64,000 bases of DNA from Rhizoclosmatium globosum (taxonomy: Eukaryota; Chytridiomycota; Chytridiomycetes; Chytridiales; Chytriomycetaceae): positions 18,284 to 82,283 of the forward strand of contig MCGO01000169.1 of the NCBI GenBank assembly GCA_002104985.1. The letters run 5' to 3'. Below the pieces are notes generated by a model. That model was not told the DNA's origin and searched no databases. It saw only the letters and a program-made list of their open reading frames with translations. The translations under genes and the position numbers were made by a program. Positions 11,529-21,719 of this stretch are shown piece by piece (the first letter of the stretch is position 1; the number at the start of each line of letters is the position of its first letter).

Positions 11529-12013
11529 TTATGAATTTATTCGTTCGAATATTACTGTTGCCATTGCATATTCTCCGTCGTGTGATATTGATACTTGGGA
11601 ATTCACAGCACCAAGTTTGGAAAGCACACGTTCAGCTAGGATAATGGACGGTTTCCCTATTAAGTTTCAGCCATAATTCAATGTTGAGAATTAAATACCA
11701 TTTTCGCTGACGATGTTGACATCGCTCCAATCCAGCGCGTAGTGTGGTCGTAGAGCCTTGTATGAACTCTCTTTGACAGCAAAACGGCCAGCAAGAAACA
11801 GAGTCACAGTCCTTTCATCAACTTCCCATCTGCAAGAATGAATCGCTTTCGGAATGCTTCGAGTTCGTCTGTCCCAAAGATGCGACGGGCAAAGTTGATA
11901 GCTCGTTTGTCACAGAATACTCTCGATGGCCCTGCACTCGCATCCCTGGATCGGTGCAGAAGAGCCCGTATCCGTGGAATGTGGACAATGTCGCATCCAA
12001 TACCAAGAATCAT
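11529..12013 (-). CDS. AcpS-type 4'-phosphopantetheinyl transferase with frame break
   Basis: Transfers phosphopantetheine from CoA to acyl carrier protein, probably the mitochondrial ACP. Exon 1 (12013-11699) begins MILGIGCDIVHIPRI, the AcpS N-terminus with its metal-binding Asp. It continues FARRIFGTDELEAF and then, in another frame, LFLAGRFAVKESSYKAL, holding the conserved Glu. Exon 2 (11656-11529) has GKPSIILAERV and SISHDGEYAMATVIFER, the expected C-terminus. The exon 1 frame breaks at the codons after RFILAD. One extra G in the GGG run there restores a continuous protein of about 147 aa. All family hallmarks are present, so an assembly error is at least as likely as a dead gene. It is divergent from the GluRS gene. 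Confidence 0.85.
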
Positions 12014-12061
12014 TTGAAGTTGAAAGAGAGAAATAGGCAATAAATAAAAAAGAAGGAAGAG
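12014..12061. promoter_or_regulatory. 48-bp divergent promoter, PPTase / GluRS
   Basis: Only 48 bp separate the two start codons. Both products are predicted to serve mitochondria (ACP activation and Glu-tRNA charging), so co-regulation from one short bidirectional promoter is plausible. The spacer is A-rich on the plus strand near 12040-12060. Confidence 0.5.
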
Positions 12062-13775
12062 ATGGTTGTCGCTCGATTTGCCCCTTCACCAACTGGTTAT
12101 CTCCATCTTGGTGGCTTGCGTACTGCCCTGTTCAACTATCTTCTGGCTCGGTCGCAAGGGGGCCAGTTTATGCTGCGAATTGAGGACACGGACACGGTTG
12201 GTTGCACTTCTTATGAAGTTCCACAGTCCACTGCTCATTCTGTCATAGGCGCGAACTGTTCCTGGAGCTGCTGAATCTCTTGCTAATACTCTCAAGATAT
12301 TTGGTCTGCAGTACGATGCTGGTACGTAATCCCAACCAATTGTTTACAATGCGTTGTTCAACTTTCAAACAGGACCTGATAAACCAAGTAGCACTGGCCC
12401 ATTTGTCCAATCACAACGTTCAGCAATATACAAGATTCATGCGGATAAACTTCTCGAATCAGGAGGAGGCTACCGATGCTTTTGCACCCACCAACAACTC
12501 GAAGCCCAAAAATCAAAAGGAGGATATGACAGACGATGTCGGCACCTTTCAAACGACCAAATCCAATCGAATCTATCTCAAAATAAGCCTTTCTCAATTC
12601 GCCTTAAGGTTCCTGAAGGACGGACGTCATTCACAGACTTGATTCACGGAAAACTCGAATTCTCCAATAGAACACTCGATGATGGCATTGTTATGAAATC
12701 AGATGGGCTACCGACATATCATTTGGCGAACGTTGTTGATGATAGGCTTATGGGTGTCACACACGTAATGCGAGGCGAAGAATGGATTCCAAGTACGCCA
12801 AAGCATGTACTATTATATAAAGCGTTTGGATGGGACGAGACTATGCCGAAATTTGCACATGTACCTTTACTTGTGAACAAGGATGGCCAGAAACTTTCAA
12901 AACGACACAGTGACGTCAATGTCAACAGTTTACTCGTTAGTCTCGTTATTTTCAACTGCCAACATCTAATGCTGTTTCATAAAGGAAAAGGCTATCTTCC
13001 TGAGGCGATTCTCAATTTTGTAGGCTTGTTGGGATTTACTCCGTCAGTTTCAAAGGATATATGGTTTTTGGAGGACTTCGTCAAAGAGGTGATTTCTAAT
13101 TCATGAGTACTCGTCATAGTAACAACTGGTTTTAAACAGTTTAGAATAGAGGGACTTAGCAAATCAGCAGCAATAGTCTCTTACGATCAACTTGACCGTC
13201 TCAATCGACTTCATATTGCTCACCGACTCAAATCCCCTGATACTCAAGCGCCGTTGCTGGAAAGTACCCGAAAATCGTTTCTCGACAAGCACAATGACAG
13301 GTAACTAGTGTTGTGATTTGCTATCCCATATTTAATACTTTACCTCAGAATTCAGGCATCGCTGAGAGAAAAATTCAACAACGATACTCACTTTCTCGCA
13401 GCTTTGGAATCGATCCATCCTCGCGTCGTATTTATTCCACAGCTTGCAGAGTTTTTAACCTCTGTCTATTGCGTCCCAACTTTAAACTCCGCAAATGCCG
13501 TTAAATTCAGATCGACACTGTCATCGATTGATATTGCGTCAATCACTCGGACCTTATTGGATTGCCTGTCAACTATTCCTGAATCAAAATGGAATCCTGC
13601 GGACCTCAAAGCGGCGCTCAAGAAATCAGCTGAAGGTGTTGGATATGCTAATTTGATGAAGGTGCTCAGATATGCCGTCACTGGAGAAAAAGTCGGGGAT
13701 GACTTGCTGAATTTGTTGGTCTTGGTCGGAAAGGAGGGGATTTTGGAACGATTGGAGCTCTCTTTGAAAGAATAA
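12062..13775 (+). CDS. Glutamyl-tRNA synthetase, mitochondrial type
   Basis: Class I aminoacyl-tRNA synthetase charging tRNA with glutamate (bacterial/organellar GluRS, EARS2/MSE1 type). Six exons: 12062-12196, 12249-12321, 12373-12927, 12985-13088, 13140-13300 and 13349-13775, giving 484 aa. The HIGH-like motif is in [18 protein letters not shown], followed by RIEDTD, then [29 protein letters not shown], and KLSKRHSDV as the KMSKS-like motif. The C-terminal anticodon-binding region ends in [20 protein letters not shown]. No strong presequence precedes the first motif, so targeting may rely on the few N-terminal residues or on an unseen upstream start. All exon phases agree. Confidence 0.95.
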
Positions 13776-13829
13776 TAGATTCACGTCTTTTCAATTTGGT
13801 GCACTTGCACGCGCCAAAACCTCACAAAA

Positions 13830-14900
13830 ATGACCAACGACACATTGACGGATTCATTTGCCTCTCTCCGTCTTTCTTCGTCCATGAGGCCATCTCAAGC
13901 ACTACGTGGCTTTTCGGCATGGAGACACCCTCCAATAACCGAAGATACTCACCCATCCCTTACCCAAGAACACATTAAAAAACTTCTGTCTGAACGGCTT
14001 TCTCTCGACGCTAATCCGGCCAACTTTCCACGCTTAAATAAGAGACCAAGGGACACAGTAGTTCAAACCCACAGAGATGTATTACCACCTGAACCAAAGC
14101 CTAGCATTCTGATCATGCTCCTCCACGAATATAAACGCATCAAGCAAGAGAATCCAGCATACTCTGCAGAATCTATAATGGAAGAATTCGATGCTTCATT
14201 TGATGTTATAATTCCAAGAAACGTGCTCCTCAAAATCATGACCAACTCTGAATGGTCTGTATTCGCGGTGCGCATCACTTCTTCTGGTCCGCTTTTTATT
14301 GATCGTACGGAAAGCTACTCAAGCAATCCAGGCTCCGCTGGTCATATGTTTGAGCAAGTTATTAGTATTAGTCCCCCAAATTGCCCCACACCACCATTCC
14401 ACAGAATTTACGCCATTTCCAGCGTCGCATTTTCACCAAGACTTCGGACTCTCTTATCTGGGGAAGTAGATTGCGTGGATGAATCGTTAACTCCTGTGGA
14501 AGTAACAACCAAGCCTTCGTGGGTTCCCTCGGATGCGACGCGTCTTTTATCCACTTACATTCAATCCTTACTTATCGGTGTTCAAACTATCGTCACTGGA
14601 GGATTTGATACTGTTCCGCCAAGGGGAAGTGGAAAACTTGTGTTTGGAGCCAATAAGGTTCAATTTGAATCTGCTGAGAAGGTGCGAATGAACTTGGATA
14701 AGGATGCTGTGGAAGCATGTTTTGAGGTTGGACAGACGGTGTTGGAACACGTTAAATCCGCTTGTAAGCAGCTTGGTGTTGTGTACAAAATTAGTGGGGT
14801 TGGTGCCGCTCAATTCAGGTGTTCCGAATTGGATTCATCGGAGGTGATTGTGTCAGAGAAGACCATGCTTGCTTGCGCAGAGGCGATCTGCTCAATGTGA
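13830..14900 (+). CDS. Divergent DXO/Rai1-like decapping nuclease
   Basis: Single-exon frame of 356 aa. The C-terminal half matches the DXO/Dom3Z/Rai1 family of 5'-end RNA quality-control hydrolases: GHMFE at 171-175 (family GYKFE), GEVDC at 211-215, VEVTT at 223-227 at the place of the family VELKT, then YIQSLLIGVQTIVTGGFD at 243-260 (family W-QSFL-GV, I-GFRD). The family pocket uses acidic residues plus a Lys in the E-x-K motif. Here that Lys is Thr, and the R of G-F-R-D is absent. The N-terminal 80 residues look disordered. It may be a cofactor-like or inactive member. It starts 54 bp after the GluRS stop. Confidence 0.75.
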   Translation: MTNDTLTDSFASLRLSSSMRPSQALRGFSAWRHPPITEDTHPSLTQEHIKKLLSERLSLDANPANFPRLNKRPRDTVVQTHRDVLPPEPKPSILIMLLHEYKRIKQENPAYSAESIMEEFDASFDVIIPRNVLLKIMTNSEWSVFAVRITSSGPLFIDRTESYSSNPGSAGHMFEQVISISPPNCPTPPFHRIYAISSVAFSPRLRTLLSGEVDCVDESLTPVEVTTKPSWVPSDATRLLSTYIQSLLIGVQTIVTGGFDTVPPRGSGKLVFGANKVQFESAEKVRMNLDKDAVEACFEVGQTVLEHVKSACKQLGVVYKISGVGAAQFRCSELDSSEVIVSEKTMLACAEAICSM

Positions 14901-15048
14901 AGCTCTTCCATATGAAACCATAATTGCTTACCATTCGTGTATAAATCTAGCATTTTACTATTTCCCAATTCAATATCAGCACAAAGTCCAAAAGAAAACT
15001 ATTCTTGTCAAAGTAAGGTTCTATTTAATATATTGGTAGGAACAGTAA

Positions 15049-15130
15049 GTCCCGTTGGCGGAGTGGTTAACGCGGCGCCCTGCTAAGGCGTTTCCTTCTG
15101 GGAGCGCAGGTTCGAATCCTGTGCGGGACG
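15049..15130 (+). tRNA. tRNA-Ser, anticodon GCU
   Basis: An 82-nt cloverleaf can be drawn. The acceptor stem is GTCCCGT with GCGGGAC (one G-T pair), the D-arm region is GCGGAGTGGTTAACGC, the anticodon loop is CTGCTAA with anticodon GCT, a long class II variable arm follows (around TTCCTTCTGGGAG), and the T loop is GGTTCGAATCC. A long variable arm plus a GCU anticodon identify serine (AGC/AGU codons). No intron is needed. The CCA end is not encoded. Confidence 0.95.
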
Positions 15131-15132
15131 AA

Positions 15133-15138
15133 TTTTTT
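15133..15138 (+). terminator. RNA polymerase III T-run terminator
   Basis: Six Ts begin three bases after the tRNA-Ser 3' end, the usual pol III stop signal. Confidence 0.8.
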
Positions 15139-15277
15139 CACTGACTGGCGTGAACTCATTTTTGATTCTCGTCCTTCCTCACTCTCTGTAATGAAATCTA
15201 TTCTATAGATTTGCGTATATTCTATAGATTTGCACGAATTGGTGGTGAGAACGTGGTTTATTGTGCACAGGACAACA

Positions 15278-15681
15278 TCATTCCAATTCAATCACAATCG
15301 ATTCATCGAGTACAATCGCTTTACTTCTTCCAGAATTGAGACGTTCTTTCTTGACTGGTGTCGCACAAAAGGCTAAATCCAAGGATGTGTTTTCGAAACG
15401 CTTCATCAATGGAACAAGGTCAAGGGACGAGAGACGCGCTCTAAGGCTCTGGGTCTACATTTCGAAAAGAGTATTTAGCAGATGGAGGCTGGTCAGTTGT
15501 TCGAAAGAAGGATAAGAGTGTACGTGGTTCCAGGTTGCTTGGAGGGAAGCTCGGAGTTCTTCTGTGTCTGATGATGACCTGGGTGAGTATTCGATGACGT
15601 ATGTAGATTCTAGTATGGTTTACCTGCGAGTACACGGATAGACAGTGGTGGAACAGCTGCAGGTTCAGCAGAGTTGTTCAT
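15278..15681 (-). CDS. Small hypothetical protein, 90 aa
   Basis: Three short exons (15681-15624, 15567-15524, 15448-15278) join in phase from an ATG to a stop. The protein begins MNNSAEPAAVPPLSIRVLA and runs through DTEELRASLQATWNH, SLRARLSSLDLVPLMKRFE and LAFCATPVKKERLN to VLDESIVIELE. The third intron-exon join skips an in-frame TAG through a 75-nt intron with a plausible CTAAAT branch site. The charged, helical sequence looks coding, but no family is recognised. It lies between the tRNA and the TPR-like gene. Confidence 0.5.
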
Positions 15682-15733
15682 TTTTGGAAGATTCTGTTTT
15701 GGTTTCGGACACAGGTAACATTCATTCTTCACT

Positions 15734-17474
15734 TTAATTACACACCTTTTCAAACCATTCTAATCCCAGCACTCTCTCCGAAAACACAATACCACATCCT
15801 TCACCATCCTCGCCCAACACTCCACTCCTTCGCTTCCAACAAATCAATGCGACTCGGACATCCTCCTCCCTCCCGTCCATGTGACTCAACACTTTCGCCA
15901 TACCAAACAACGCACCACGAGCTGCGTCTTCGTCTGCACATGATCGTTGTGTACTCAACAAGTTGACTGGAACTCCCAAAGCATCGAGAGCGCGTTTATA
16001 ATGCGTTGCTGCATTCTTGAGAAGAATTTGCTGTGTGTTTGTGTATGCTGTTGTGCAGGAAGGATCCAGTGAAGGTGGGTACAATGAAGTTCGTGTTGCT
16101 TCAAGGTCTCCAAGACGATGACTGACACTTCCCTTCGCGGGGTCCAGAGTTTGTGCTTGAATATATGATTTGGATGCTTGTGCGTATATTTGGCGGAGTT
16201 GTGTGAGGAATGTGAGGGCTGGCGTTGGTTGCGGGGCTGATGATGATGACGAGGAGGAGGATGAGCTGGATCCTTGTTGTTGTTGGAGAAGCTGTTGTTG
16301 TTCTGCAATAACGTTGTTGATGAGTGCCTCAAAACCGGGGACTCCAGGGCATCCAATTGTGACGGTCATGACAGACTCGGCCCAAGTACAGAGCAAGTCT
16401 CCCTTGTCAGCAGGAGCCTCAGCGCAAGCTGGGTGTCGTACGAGAATATCATCGTATAGCGCTGCAGCTGATTCAAAGAGCGATTTCCATTCTGCCGAAG
16501 TTTCCTCCGTCTTAGGCGACGCTTCAAACAAGGATTCCCCACGTGTGACATATAAAGTTGCTCTTGCCAACCCAATATCTGACGGTTCATTGTTTACAAA
16601 GCCATCATCCCAATAAGGACGTGCAGCAGCCAATTTAGCGTCAGACTTCGCATAGAGAACTTCAGCCTGTTGAACAGAAATGGAATACAGAGCAGACGCA
16701 GCCAGTGTGAGCAGCGATGAATGTTCAACCAGAGTTTCGATAATCGTGGCGTTTGTGACTGGTTCTTGTTGGTTGACAACCTCGAAACCTTCTTCGTCAC
16801 CCCCAGTCTCTTCAGACACTTCCTCCATTGACTCTTCATGTGCATGGCTGTGTCCAGAATGGTCATGATCGTGCCCACATCCAGGTGCACAGGAAGAGTT
16901 CTCAAATGCTGCTTGAGCAGCCAAAGCCTTGGACTTTTCCAGCTCAGCTAATTGCAGGACCAGCGCTCGTTCAAGAAGATTATCTGCTTCACTAAGTCTT
17001 TCAAGGTGATTCTGAGTGACGGTGTCGCCGTTGTCAAGGACTCGTTCCTGATGGATTCTTTGTCAGCTATTTACACTCCTTCGATTATCCACTTACAAAC
17101 AGAGCCTTGATCGCCTGAGCCAAATTGAACATTGAGTCAGGATGCTCTGGATCCAGTGCAATTGCTTCTCGCAACGTCACAACTGCATCTTCAAGTAACG
17201 CTCGCTGCTGCGTCAAGTTGTACTGAGGGTTCTTGAATTCCGCCAGCAACAACAAAAGCCGTCCTTTGTTGTAAATAACGAAAGCATCTCGTTTGTAGGA
17301 GGCAGCTTGAGCATATGCCTGGACTGCCAACTCATACGATCGTCTGGCCTTGTCACCGTCTTTGTACCGTTCTCCTCGCTCCTCTTGCTCAACAGCATAC
17401 TCCATAAACTCATCGAAAGTTTGAGGTTCGGATTGTTCCTTCTTCTTGGCGGCTTTCTTTGGCAATTGGTTCAT
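15734..17474 (-). CDS. TPR-like helical repeat protein (possibly Nro1/Ett1 type)
   Basis: Two exons (17474-17097 and 17047-15734) encode 563 aa. The start at MNQLPKKAAKKK is the first ATG after a polypyrimidine-rich leader. Helical TPR-like units are evident: YELAVQAYAQAASYKRD, LREAIALDPEHPDSMFNLAQ, LFESAAALYDDILVRHPA, YIQAQTLDPAKGSVSHRLGD, AATHYKRALDALGV. Between them lie a His/Asp-rich stretch (CGHDHDHSGHSHAHEE), an acidic stretch, and a run of twelve Ser after a Gln-rich segment. Repeat spacing and the nuclear-type basic N-terminus recall fungal Nro1/Ett1, but this is a guess; only the TPR nature is well supported. Its 5' end is about 80 bp downstream of the guanine deaminase stop on the same strand. 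Confidence 0.7.
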
Positions 17475-17552
17475 TTGCTTGTGCAACAAGTTCTGAGGAA
17501 AAAAATAAAAAGGAACGTATACAGAACATTCTCAATCTTTACTGACTATTAA

Positions 17553-18935
17553 CTACTGCTTATCAAGCACGCATATTCCATCCACATACACTTGTCGAAT
17601 ATTACGGTCGTCTCCCAAATATACAAACTTTTGGAATTTGGTTTCGATCGCGTCCACTAAACTATCAAACGAGTCAATGTTTGAATTCGGCGCATGAACG
17701 TCCACGACAAGAGCATCAAACTTGTATCCAGGTGCAATGCGTCCAATTTTCTTCTTGAGTGCAAGTCCTCCGCCAACAGTCGCCATCCAGAATGAATCAA
17801 TATGATTGATTTCTGCTGGATGAGAACAGGGGCCGTTTCCAGCCCCTCTTAATTTCCCTACACCATCCCGCAGAATACGCGAACTCGTTACAGCTTGTCG
17901 ACACGAATCAAGAATAGAAGAGCTCCAAGCTCCGCCAACGTCAGTCCCAAGACCGACTGGAACACCTGCTTCAAGCATAAGTCTGGCAGGCATGATTCCA
18001 TTTGCGAAAAAAGCGTTGGATAGAGGACAATGCGCAACACCAATTTGATGGTGAGCGAGTTGCTTGATTTCCGAATCATTCGCATGAACTGAGTGTGCAA
18101 ACACGGTTCCTTGTTTAGAAATAAGGTTGTGGGTTTGGAACAGGTCCAAGTCTCGTCCGTTTCGGTTTTGTTCGCCGTATTCTACTTGCCAGTCACTCTC
18201 CCACGCGTGACTTTGAACGTGGGCATTGAATTCTTGGGAGAGGGAACCGAGTTGGGTGAGGAGGTGAGGGGAGCAGGAGGGAACAAAACGGGGAGTCACA
18301 ACAGGCTCGACGCGACTGTTGCATGACTTTGCGAGGCTCGCCATCTCCTCCAAGAATGTTCGTGTTTCGTGAATGCTTTCAGTTGTTGTCTCGGTACACG
18401 TGCACACTGATTCTTTGATGCAGAGACACATTTCCTTGTTGTCCATACATACTTTTCCAACCAAGGCACGTTGTCCAGCTTTAATACAGCAAGAAGCCAG
18501 AATCTTTGCCGAGTCTCTGTGTTTCGTTGCAAAGTATACTGCAGTGGTTGTTCCATGACCAAGAGTTCTTTTGACAACCTTCTCAAAGACATTTTCAGCA
18601 AACTGAGTGTTGGCATATTTTGCTTCCAATGGCAGAGTAGTTGTTGTGAGCCAATCATGCAATGGAATGTGGAGATTTGTTCCAGCTTGTGGAAGCTGAG
18701 GTGCGTGATAATGCAGATCAATCAGGCCTGGCACGAGAAAAGAACCAGTTGGCAGTATCGTGACGTTGTTTGATTTCAAGTATTCTGTCGATGGGAGAGA
18801 ATCCAGGGCAGTGACACTGATGACGAATCCATCCTTGTCCACCTCAATCGCTGCATTCTCCACCACTTCCAGATGCCTATCGATTGAGCACTGAACCAGC
18901 GGACCAACAAACACGCGCTTGGGACTATCTGACAT
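17553..18935 (-). CDS. Guanine deaminase
   Basis: Intronless 460-aa amidohydrolase that converts guanine to xanthine in purine salvage. The metal-binding start is [18 protein letters not shown] (His75-x-His77), followed by the family-typical segment with HDWL and LPLEAKY. Later metal and substrate motifs are [45 protein letters not shown] and [12 protein letters not shown]. Length and motif order match eukaryotic GDA/GUD1. The C-terminal lobe ends with [13 protein letters not shown]. It is divergent from the GMPP gene with 87 bp between ATGs. Confidence 0.95.
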   Translation of the reverse strand: MSDSPKRVFVGPLVQCSIDRHLEVVENAAIEVDKDGFVISVTALDSLPSTEYLKSNNVTILPTGSFLVPGLIDLHYHAPQLPQAGTNLHIPLHDWLTTTTLPLEAKYANTQFAENVFEKVVKRTLGHGTTTAVYFATKHRDSAKILASCCIKAGQRALVGKVCMDNKEMCLCIKESVCTCTETTTESIHETRTFLEEMASLAKSCNSRVEPVVTPRFVPSCSPHLLTQLGSLSQEFNAHVQSHAWESDWQVEYGEQNRNGRDLDLFQTHNLISKQGTVFAHSVHANDSEIKQLAHHQIGVAHCPLSNAFFANGIMPARLMLEAGVPVGLGTDVGGAWSSSILDSCRQAVTSSRILRDGVGKLRGAGNGPCSHPAEINHIDSFWMATVGGGLALKKKIGRIAPGYKFDALVVDVHAPNSNIDSFDSLVDAIETKFQKFVYLGDDRNIRQVYVDGICVLDKQ

Positions 18936-19022
18936 CGTTCAAGTTAAGTAGGGAGTGGGTGATAGAACGGATCGGTGGCAGGTACTTTCACTCGCCCAAA
19001 AAAGACACAACACAAACCACAG
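18936..19022. promoter_or_regulatory. 87-bp divergent promoter, guanine deaminase / GMPP
   Basis: Spacer between two outward-pointing start codons. It must contain both 5' leaders and core promoters. An A-rich tract lies near 19000-19015. No specific site is assigned. Confidence 0.45.
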
Positions 19023-20834
19023 ATGAAGGCCCTCATTCTCGTTGGAGGTTTGGCTCTCCTTCTCCTTCTCTCTTTCATTCCCTACCTTCTCTCCCAACCA
19101 CCTTCCCCTTCACTAAACATCCAATCAAATGCACAGGTTTCGGAACCCGTTTGCGACCACTCACATTCACAAAGCCAAAGCCGCTCGTCGAATTCGCAAA
19201 CAGACACATGATCTTGCACCAGATTGAAGCCCTGGCAAAGGTGCGCTGGCCTTCAATTGCCTTGCCTTACCTGTCAAAACACGTGTTGACATTAAACCTG
19301 CCCTTGCTCCCCCATTAGATTGGTGTCAAAGATGTCATTCTTGCTGTAAACTACCAGCCAGATGTCATGGTCCAGGCCATGCACGAGGTTGAGGAACAAT
19401 TCAACATCAAGATTCACTTTTCTATTGAGCCAGAGCCACTTGGAACTGGTACGCAGCAACCTCTTTCTCAAAGCTTATCATTTTATAAATACTCTATCAA
19501 TCGCAGCCGGTCCTCTTGCCCTTGCTCGTGACATCCTCCTCAAAGACGACGAAGTCTTTTTTGTCCTCAACTCTGACGTTATCTGTGAATTCCCCTTCGA
19601 AGGACTCTTGGCCTTCCATAAATCCCATGGATGTGAAGGAACTCTCATGACCACCCGTGTCGAAGACCCTTCCAAGTTTGGTGTCATTTTGACGAAGCCT
19701 GGCTCTACTCAAATTGCTCGTTTTGTTGAGAAACCTTCAGAGTGGGTTGGCGACCAGATTAATGCTGGTATCTACATTTTCACTACGGAGATTTTGAAGA
19801 GAATTGAGGTAATGTCGTTGTGTGCGAGTCTTTCGCGGGTGAAGACCCGTGAATGTGCCGCCCTTAGTTGACGAGTGTATAGCGAGTTAGTGAGTGCTTA
19901 GCGAAAGCACGACTGGGTAGAGAGAGGGCGCGAATGGAATAGTGCGTAGAGAGGCTACGAGCGGAGCTCGTTGCCGTTAGACGAAACTATGGGAAAAGTG
20001 AGCAAGTGAAAAGAATTGCACTGCAACTCCACAAGTGAAGCTCGTGATCAAAAAGTGAATATGTTAGAAAGCGAACTAACGTATCAAGTTCCGCTCCTTG
20101 TGAAATTGCGAGACGCGTATTGAACTAATCATTTACTCACTATCAGAACCGTCCAATGTCCATTGAGAAAGACGTCTTCCCCAACATGGCAAAAGACGGT
20201 CAACTCCACTGCATTCCCCTCCAAGGATTCTGGGCTGACGTTGGTCAACCAAAGGACTTCTTGACTGGAACGGGACTCTACCTCAACTCCCTCGCTGAGC
20301 AAGGAAGCAAGCAGCTCGCACCCAAAAGCGCGAATATTGTTGGAAACGTGTTGATTCATGAAACTGCTGTGATTGGTGAAAACTGTCGTATCGGTCCAGA
20401 TGTTACTATTGGTCCTGGTGTTAAGGTTGGAAACGGTGTTCGATTGAACCGATCAGTTTTGATGAAGAATGCTGTTGTGAAAGACGTGGGTTTTTTTTTG
20501 TTGTCGGTTCAGGCTTGCGAAGGGTGAACATTTATTTATAGAACGCTTGGGTCCACAACTCTATTATCGGTTGGCACTCTTCTGTGGGTCGTTGGGTAAG
20601 TTGTTATTCCTTCTTGTGAAACGGAATCCTTACGATTCGATGGCACAGGCTCGTCTTGACAACACTACCGTTCTTGGAGAAGATGTGCACGTTGCTGATG
20701 AGGTCTTTGTGAACGGGGGATCTGTTCTTCCACACAAGGTTTGTAGCTTTCAGTTGTTTATATAGTCGCTAATACTGAGTACGCACACACAGAGTGTCAG
20801 CGCTAACATCATGTCCCCACAAATTGTCATGTAG
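19023..20834 (+). CDS. Mannose-1-phosphate guanylyltransferase (GDP-mannose pyrophosphorylase)
   Basis: Makes GDP-mannose from GTP and mannose-1-phosphate for N-glycans, GPI anchors and cell-wall mannan in the cytosol. Eight exons: 19023-19047, 19137-19240, 19319-19448, 19507-19808, 20147-20485, 20542-20595, 20649-20738 and 20793-20834. The product is 361 aa, the same length as yeast Psa1. The nucleotide-binding motif [19 protein letters not shown] is split by intron 1. It continues with [34 protein letters not shown] and [13 protein letters not shown], then left-handed beta-helix hexapeptides ([20 protein letters not shown]) and the terminal NIMSPQIVM. All phases agree. Intron 4 (338 nt) is far longer than the others and rich in hairpins. 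Confidence 0.97.
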
Positions 20835-21026
20835 AATCTTCTTCAACTCTGTATCTTTGATGAATAACACGTGCTCAATAAATTTCGTTCAATGAATATG
20901 TGGAATTGACAATCAAAACGTGTTTTGAGCGTTTGCACTAGAATATGTAATAGCCTATCGTAGGTAACAATAACTTGTTTTATTCAGAATGCAAAACCAT
21001 GGTAAAAACTAATGAATTAGAAATAA

Positions 21027-21557
21027 TCAAAACCAGTTGACCTTTGGCTTGAACAACATTCCCTTGAGAGCCGCCTTAGTCAAGAAGGATTCTGCACTGG
21101 CTTCCTCAGTTGCACCAACTGGAGCAACCACAACTGCACAAGACGCATTCTCCCTGCAGAATTCAGCATCCTTCTTGGCAATATCCGCAGCAAGCTTGCT
21201 GAATGGTGTCACGACAAGTGTGTCGGGTTTCAAGCCAGCAACAAAGTCGACAATGGCAGCACCTGCAGAAGACGAGGCGACAACAACTTCAACCTTGTAC
21301 TTGATATTCGCACTTTGGTTGGCGAGGAAGCACACAAGGTCTTTGGTCTCTTGGGTGTGCTGAAGGACATTTGAGAAATAACAACAGGAGGTATTCAAGT
21401 ATGTAAATTAACAAACCTTGGCGCGATCAGCTTCACTTTTGATTGCCATTACGACAACAACGTTGTCTCCGTTTTGGCAAACGTTGTCGAAAGCCCAATG
21501 GATTCCAGAAATGGCTGGGGCAGTTTCGCTAAGGGCAATGCAGACAGTGCGAGTCAT
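21027..21557 (-). CDS. Universal stress protein (UspA-like) domain protein
   Basis: Two exons (21557-21417 and 21359-21027) give 157 aa, a single Usp domain. It starts MTRTVCIALSETAPAISG and continues WAFDNVCQNGDNVVVVMAI (strand-helix-strand of the Usp fold), then VEVVVASSSAGAAIVDFV, LKPDTLVVTPFSKL and SCAVVVAPVG. The usual ATP-binding G-2x-G-9x-G(S/T) signature is not obvious, so nucleotide binding is doubtful. Usp-like proteins are common in chytrids and plants. The substrate or partner is unknown. Confidence 0.75.
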
Positions 21558-21719
21558 TTTAAGATTTCTTTTGGAGGTTGTTTTGTTTTTTGAATGATGT
21601 CCAAGAAGGGAAGGTGGCTGTATATTTATGGGGAACTGTTGTCAAGTTCGACTTCCTCAATTTGCAAAAAACAATTTGTAACACTAAGTTCAACGGTTTA
21701 TTGCAAATACGAGGTCAGG

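Noticed and set aside
16170..16616. Plus-strand 148-codon frame with Cys/Asp/Glu runs
   Set aside because: It is the complement of the Ser/Gln-rich region of the TPR-like gene and has no motif of its own.
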